A DNA stretch of 8,040 nucleotides from an uncultured Gammaproteobacteria bacterium (GTDB lineage Bacteria > Pseudomonadota > Gammaproteobacteria > GCA-002705445 > GCA-002716945). Below the pieces are notes generated by a model, which did no database searches, was not told the DNA's origin, and was given only the letters and a program-made list of their open reading frames with translations. The stretch is from NCBI GenBank assembly GCA_913046125.1, contig CAJWRL010000038.1:1-8040 (forward strand). The letters are read 5' to 3'. Positions 5,404 to 8,040 of this stretch are shown here, one piece after another (the stretch's first letter is position 1; the number at the start of each line of letters is the position of its first letter). The position numbers and the translations under genes are program-made.

Positions 5404-7096
5404 TAATTCCAAGAATAGTATCTTCAAATGATCGAGCGAAGAATCTTCTATCCATCAATTTAGATTCTGAGAGTTGCTGCTGTATCTTATTTTTAAGTGA
5501 AATTAAAGCACTAGCATCATTTATTAAAGTTGAAGCTATTTCTTTGTAGCCATCAATATCTTTTGCTACTAAATCTTCAATTCCTAAAGCATGAAGCAAG
5601 CTTGTGCTTACTCTTGAAGCAAAATGTCTCCCCTCTAAGGTAATAAGAGGTATACCACTTTGAAGCATTTCAATAGAAGTTGTATGGCCATTGTACACTC
5701 TAGTATCCAATGCAATATCAATGTTGCGAATTCTGGCTAGATGTCTCTCTCTCTCAACTCTCTCTGCAAAAATTATTCTTTTTTGGTCAATGCGCTTATC
5801 TATGTAAGATAGTATATTTCTTTTCATATCTTCTCCTTCATCAAGTAGCCAAAGATAAGTATCTTCATGTTTTTGAAGTATGTCTATCCATGCATCAAAC
5901 ATCATGGGTTCAAGTTTAAATGACTGATTAAGACTACCTAAAATAGCTCCATTTTTTGGAAGATTATGCGCTTTTCTGTCTTCTTCTATATCTATATTTA
6001 TATTTCCATCATTTACTTGATAAGTAGAGGGGAGGGCTAAGAACTTTTCTATATAAAACTTCTGCTGACTCTCAGGACAAACAGTATTGTCTGTCATTAT
6101 ATAGTCGTATAATTTATTACCCGTTGTACCTGGAAATGCTAAGTAAGCAATAATGACCTTCGCGCAATTTTTATCTAAAATATTTTGGCGGTTATGAGAA
6201 ATAATTGTGGTTAGATCAATCAAAATATCAATATCAAAAGTTTTGATACAGTTATTTGCATCTTTCGTGTTCATTTTAGTCAAATCAATAAATTTTATGT
6301 AATCCTTGATATAGTCTTTTTCATGTTCTTCATGGTTATAAGAAAACATAGTGATAGAGAACAGTTCATCATTTAGTTCTTTGAACAAATTTTTAATAAG
6401 GTGAAAGGTTGGATGGTTTCTTATTTCTCCACAAAGAAAACCTAATTTAATTTGAGTCTTCTCTGTTTTGACATGTACAATTTTATTTTCACCCAAAGTA
6501 TTGCCTGACCATTCTATTGCATTCAAATAATTCTTTTCCTCATTATCAACATGCGAGATATGTAAAAAAGGATGAACGATTAATTGATTTGAATACAGTA
6601 TACTTTTTGTAGTCTCAAAAGATGACCAATCACATATGATTTGTTGTATTCTTATCTTTAGCTCAAAAGCTCTAGCTTTGTAATCATCTGTTTCAGATAA
6701 TTGATCAAGTTGCAGTAATGAGTCTCTATAATTCTTTTTCTCAAAAAAAGCTAAAGCTAAGTTAAACTTCGCATCAGAATAGTTTTGATTTAAACTAAGG
6801 GCTTTTTTTGCATAGACAATGGACTTATCTAAATCACCTCGCTCTAGGTATATTAATGATAAATTATTGTTAGCTAGATCAGCTAATTCGCTGTTTTCTA
6901 GTATAGAAAATATTTTTACTGCATCATCATTGCGTTCTAGTAGTTTGTAAATATTACCTAAATTTAGTTTAAGTTTATTCTCTTCTGGGTATTGGCCAAT
7001 AGCATGATTTAATAAATCAATTGAATCAACATAATTAGACTGTTGAACATAAATCTTGAGTTGTTCCAGATACTCATTGAGCGTTTTATTTCGCAA
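5396..7096 (-). CDS. TPR protein with GT41 (SPINDLY/OGT-like) glycosyltransferase domain
   Basis: A 566-residue protein. Residues about 5-135 are degenerate tetratricopeptide repeats (for example NKLKLNLGNIYKLLERNDDA and ANNNLSLIYLERGDLDKSI). Residues about 215-566 match the catalytic region of O-GlcNAc transferase/SPINDLY-type GT41 enzymes: GFLCGEIRNHPTFHL (219-233, catalytic-His region), AYLAFPGTTGNKLYDYIMTD (317-336), LGSLNQSFKLEP (386-397, with K394 matching human K842), LDTRVYNGHTTSIEML (463-478), ASRVSTSLL (493-501). E476 stands where human OGT has D925. The family transfers a sugar from a nucleotide sugar to Ser/Thr or Asn of proteins in the cytoplasm; donor and target are unknown here. 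The start is TTG, two bases after the fdhA stop: no in-frame ATG exists between an upstream stop at 7124-7126 and Met250. Translation is probably coupled to fdhA. Its 3' end overlaps folP by eight bases. Confidence 0.88.
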   Translation of the reverse strand: MRNKTLNEYLEQLKIYVQQSNYVDSIDLLNHAIGQYPEENKLKLNLGNIYKLLERNDDAVKIFSILENSELADLANNNLSLIYLERGDLDKSIVYAKKALSLNQNYSDAKFNLALAFFEKKNYRDSLLQLDQLSETDDYKARAFELKIRIQQIICDWSSFETTKSILYSNQLIVHPFLHISHVDNEEKNYLNAIEWSGNTLGENKIVHVKTEKTQIKLGFLCGEIRNHPTFHLIKNLFKELNDELFSITMFSYNHEEHEKDYIKDYIKFIDLTKMNTKDANNCIKTFDIDILIDLTTIISHNRQNILDKNCAKVIIAYLAFPGTTGNKLYDYIMTDNTVCPESQQKFYIEKFLALPSTYQVNDGNINIDIEEDRKAHNLPKNGAILGSLNQSFKLEPMMFDAWIDILQKHEDTYLWLLDEGEDMKRNILSYIDKRIDQKRIIFAERVERERHLARIRNIDIALDTRVYNGHTTSIEMLQSGIPLITLEGRHFASRVSTSLLHALGIEDLVAKDIDGYKEIASTLINDASALISLKNKIQQQLSESKLMDRRFFARSFEDTILGIIK

Positions 7097-7098
7097 GT

Positions 7099-8040
7099 TT
7101 AATGTTTGGTTTGACTTTTTATATTAACAGCACAGAATTTAAACTCTGGAATTTTCGCAAACGGATCAAGCGCTGCATTTGTAAGCAAGTTAGCTGCAGA
7201 CTCTACATAGCAAAATGGAATGAACACTTGACCAGGTTTAAGCATATCATCTCTTCTAGCATAAACATCGATAGACCCTCTCCTTGACTCAACAGTAATA
7301 AGATCTCCATCTTGGATATTAAATTTTTGCATGTCTTCAAAACACAAATTTGCATTAGGATCGGGCTCTATCTCATGCAACATACTTGCTCTCCTTGTCA
7401 TCGACCCAGTATGCCAGTGCTCAAGTTGTCTTCCTGTTATAAGAACGAATGGGAAGGCATCATCTGGTAATTCAGCAGCGTTGATAAGTGGAGACTTCAC
7501 AAATTTTGCCTTTCCATTTTCAGTAGGAAAGTCATCAATGAAAATGACGGGTTGACCGGGATCATTGGAATCATCACAAGGGTATGTGATCGAGTGATTT
7601 TGTTCAAGCCTTTCCCATGTAATGCCTTTTATGCTTGGCATACATTTTGTCATCTCATCAAAAACTTCTTTAGGATGTGTATAGTTCCAGTATAGGCCTA
7701 ATCCTCTTGCTATCTCCTGAATTATCCATAAATCTTGCTTAGCTTTACCCGGTGGTTTCACAGCCTGATTACCAAGCTGCACTCTTCTATCAGTATTGGT
7801 AAAAGTTCCTGTCTTTTCTGGGAAAGCTGAGGCTGGTAAAATTATATCAGCGTACATTGCTGTCTCAGTAAGGAATATATCTTGTACAACGAGGTGCTCA
7901 AGTTTAGACAATGCTTTTCTAGCATGATTTAAGTCAGGATCAGACATCGCTGGGTTCTCACCCATCACGTAAAGACCTTTGATTACACCTTTGGTGATTT
8001 CTTCCATGATTTCTACTACAGTAAGACCAGGATTTTTATC
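7099..8040 (-). CDS. fdhA: Formate dehydrogenase alpha subunit, C-terminal 313 residues (5' end outside window)
   Basis: The frame is open to the window edge, so the gene begins beyond 8040; an ATG at 8007 is internal. This is the C-terminal part of the molybdopterin subunit that oxidises formate to CO2, of the NAD-linked soluble (FdsA-like) type by sequence recall. Visible blocks, numbered from the window edge: GLYVMGENPAMSDPD (23-37), VVQDIFLTETAMYADIILPA (51-70), EKTGTFTNTDRRVQLG (75-90), and the C-terminal cofactor-binding domain with ITGRQLEHWHTGSMTRR (200-216), VFIPFCYVESAANLLTNAAL (270-289) and IPEFKFCAVNI (295-305). The FeS clusters, active-site Cys/Sec and His lie upstream and cannot be judged. 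The TAA is followed after two bases by the TTG of the GT41 gene, so both probably share a transcript. FdhD, needed for its maturation, is encoded at 2800-3666. Confidence 0.95.
   Translation of the reverse strand, partial: DKNPGLTVVEIMEEITKGVIKGLYVMGENPAMSDPDLNHARKALSKLEHLVVQDIFLTETAMYADIILPASAFPEKTGTFTNTDRRVQLGNQAVKPPGKAKQDLWIIQEIARGLGLYWNYTHPKEVFDEMTKCMPSIKGITWERLEQNHSITYPCDDSNDPGQPVIFIDDFPTENGKAKFVKSPLINAAELPDDAFPFVLITGRQLEHWHTGSMTRRASMLHEIEPDPNANLCFEDMQKFNIQDGDLITVESRRGSIDVYARRDDMLKPGQVFIPFCYVESAANLLTNAALDPFAKIPEFKFCAVNIKSQTKH

Noticed and set aside
5744..5766. CT-rich short tandem repeat
   Set aside because: It encodes an Arg/Glu-rich helix (ERVERERH) of the GT41 protein and is interrupted; no sign of a regulatory or variable tract.

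Overview
The window looks like part of an AT-rich (about one third G+C by eye), very compact Gram-negative genome, most likely a free-living, probably marine, proteobacterium. This rests on three things: a heptosyltransferase-type GT9 enzyme, a proteobacterial-type formate dehydrogenase with FdhD, and extreme packing. Only about 70 of 8040 bases lie outside genes. No start codon has a clear Shine-Dalgarno sequence. The lineage is inference; no marker gene (rRNA, tRNA) is present.

Layout. Bases 1-983 (+): the 3' part of an unrecognised protein, with a beta-rich domain followed by a charged helical tail, coupled by an ATGA overlap to a 77-residue single-membrane-span protein. Bases 984-1991 (-): a GT9 glycosyltransferase. 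A 38-bp divergent gap separates it from a fumarylacetoacetate hydrolase (FAH) family protein (2030-2797, +). Bases 2800-3666 (-): fdhD, the sulfur-transfer factor for formate dehydrogenase. A 25-bp divergent gap follows, then an exported metallo-beta-lactamase-fold hydrolase (3692-4609, +) coupled by ATGA to a dihydropteroate synthase, folP (4606-5403, +). Bases 5396-7096 (-): a TPR-GT41 (SPINDLY/OGT-like) glycosyltransferase that starts with TTG two bases after the stop of the formate dehydrogenase alpha subunit gene (7099 to beyond 8040, -).

How the genes work together. The clearest functional link is fdhA with fdhD: formate oxidation and the sulfuration of its molybdenum cofactor. They are on the same strand but about 3.4 kb apart, with GT41 and the MBL-folP pair between them. 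The GT41 gene appears to be read from the formate dehydrogenase transcript. The two glycosyltransferases point to surface polysaccharide or protein glycosylation, with unknown acceptors. FolP serves folate synthesis, and its pairing with an exported hydrolase is unexplained.

I see no mobile element, CRISPR array, RNA gene or integration site. Most of the window is ordinary metabolism. The better leads are the unrecognised pair at 1-983, unusual active-site-loop residues in FolP (a serine at the position where Pro64Ser gives sulfonamide resistance in E. coli), a one-cysteine FdhD motif, and a hairpin built into the overlapping 3' ends of folP and the GT41 gene.
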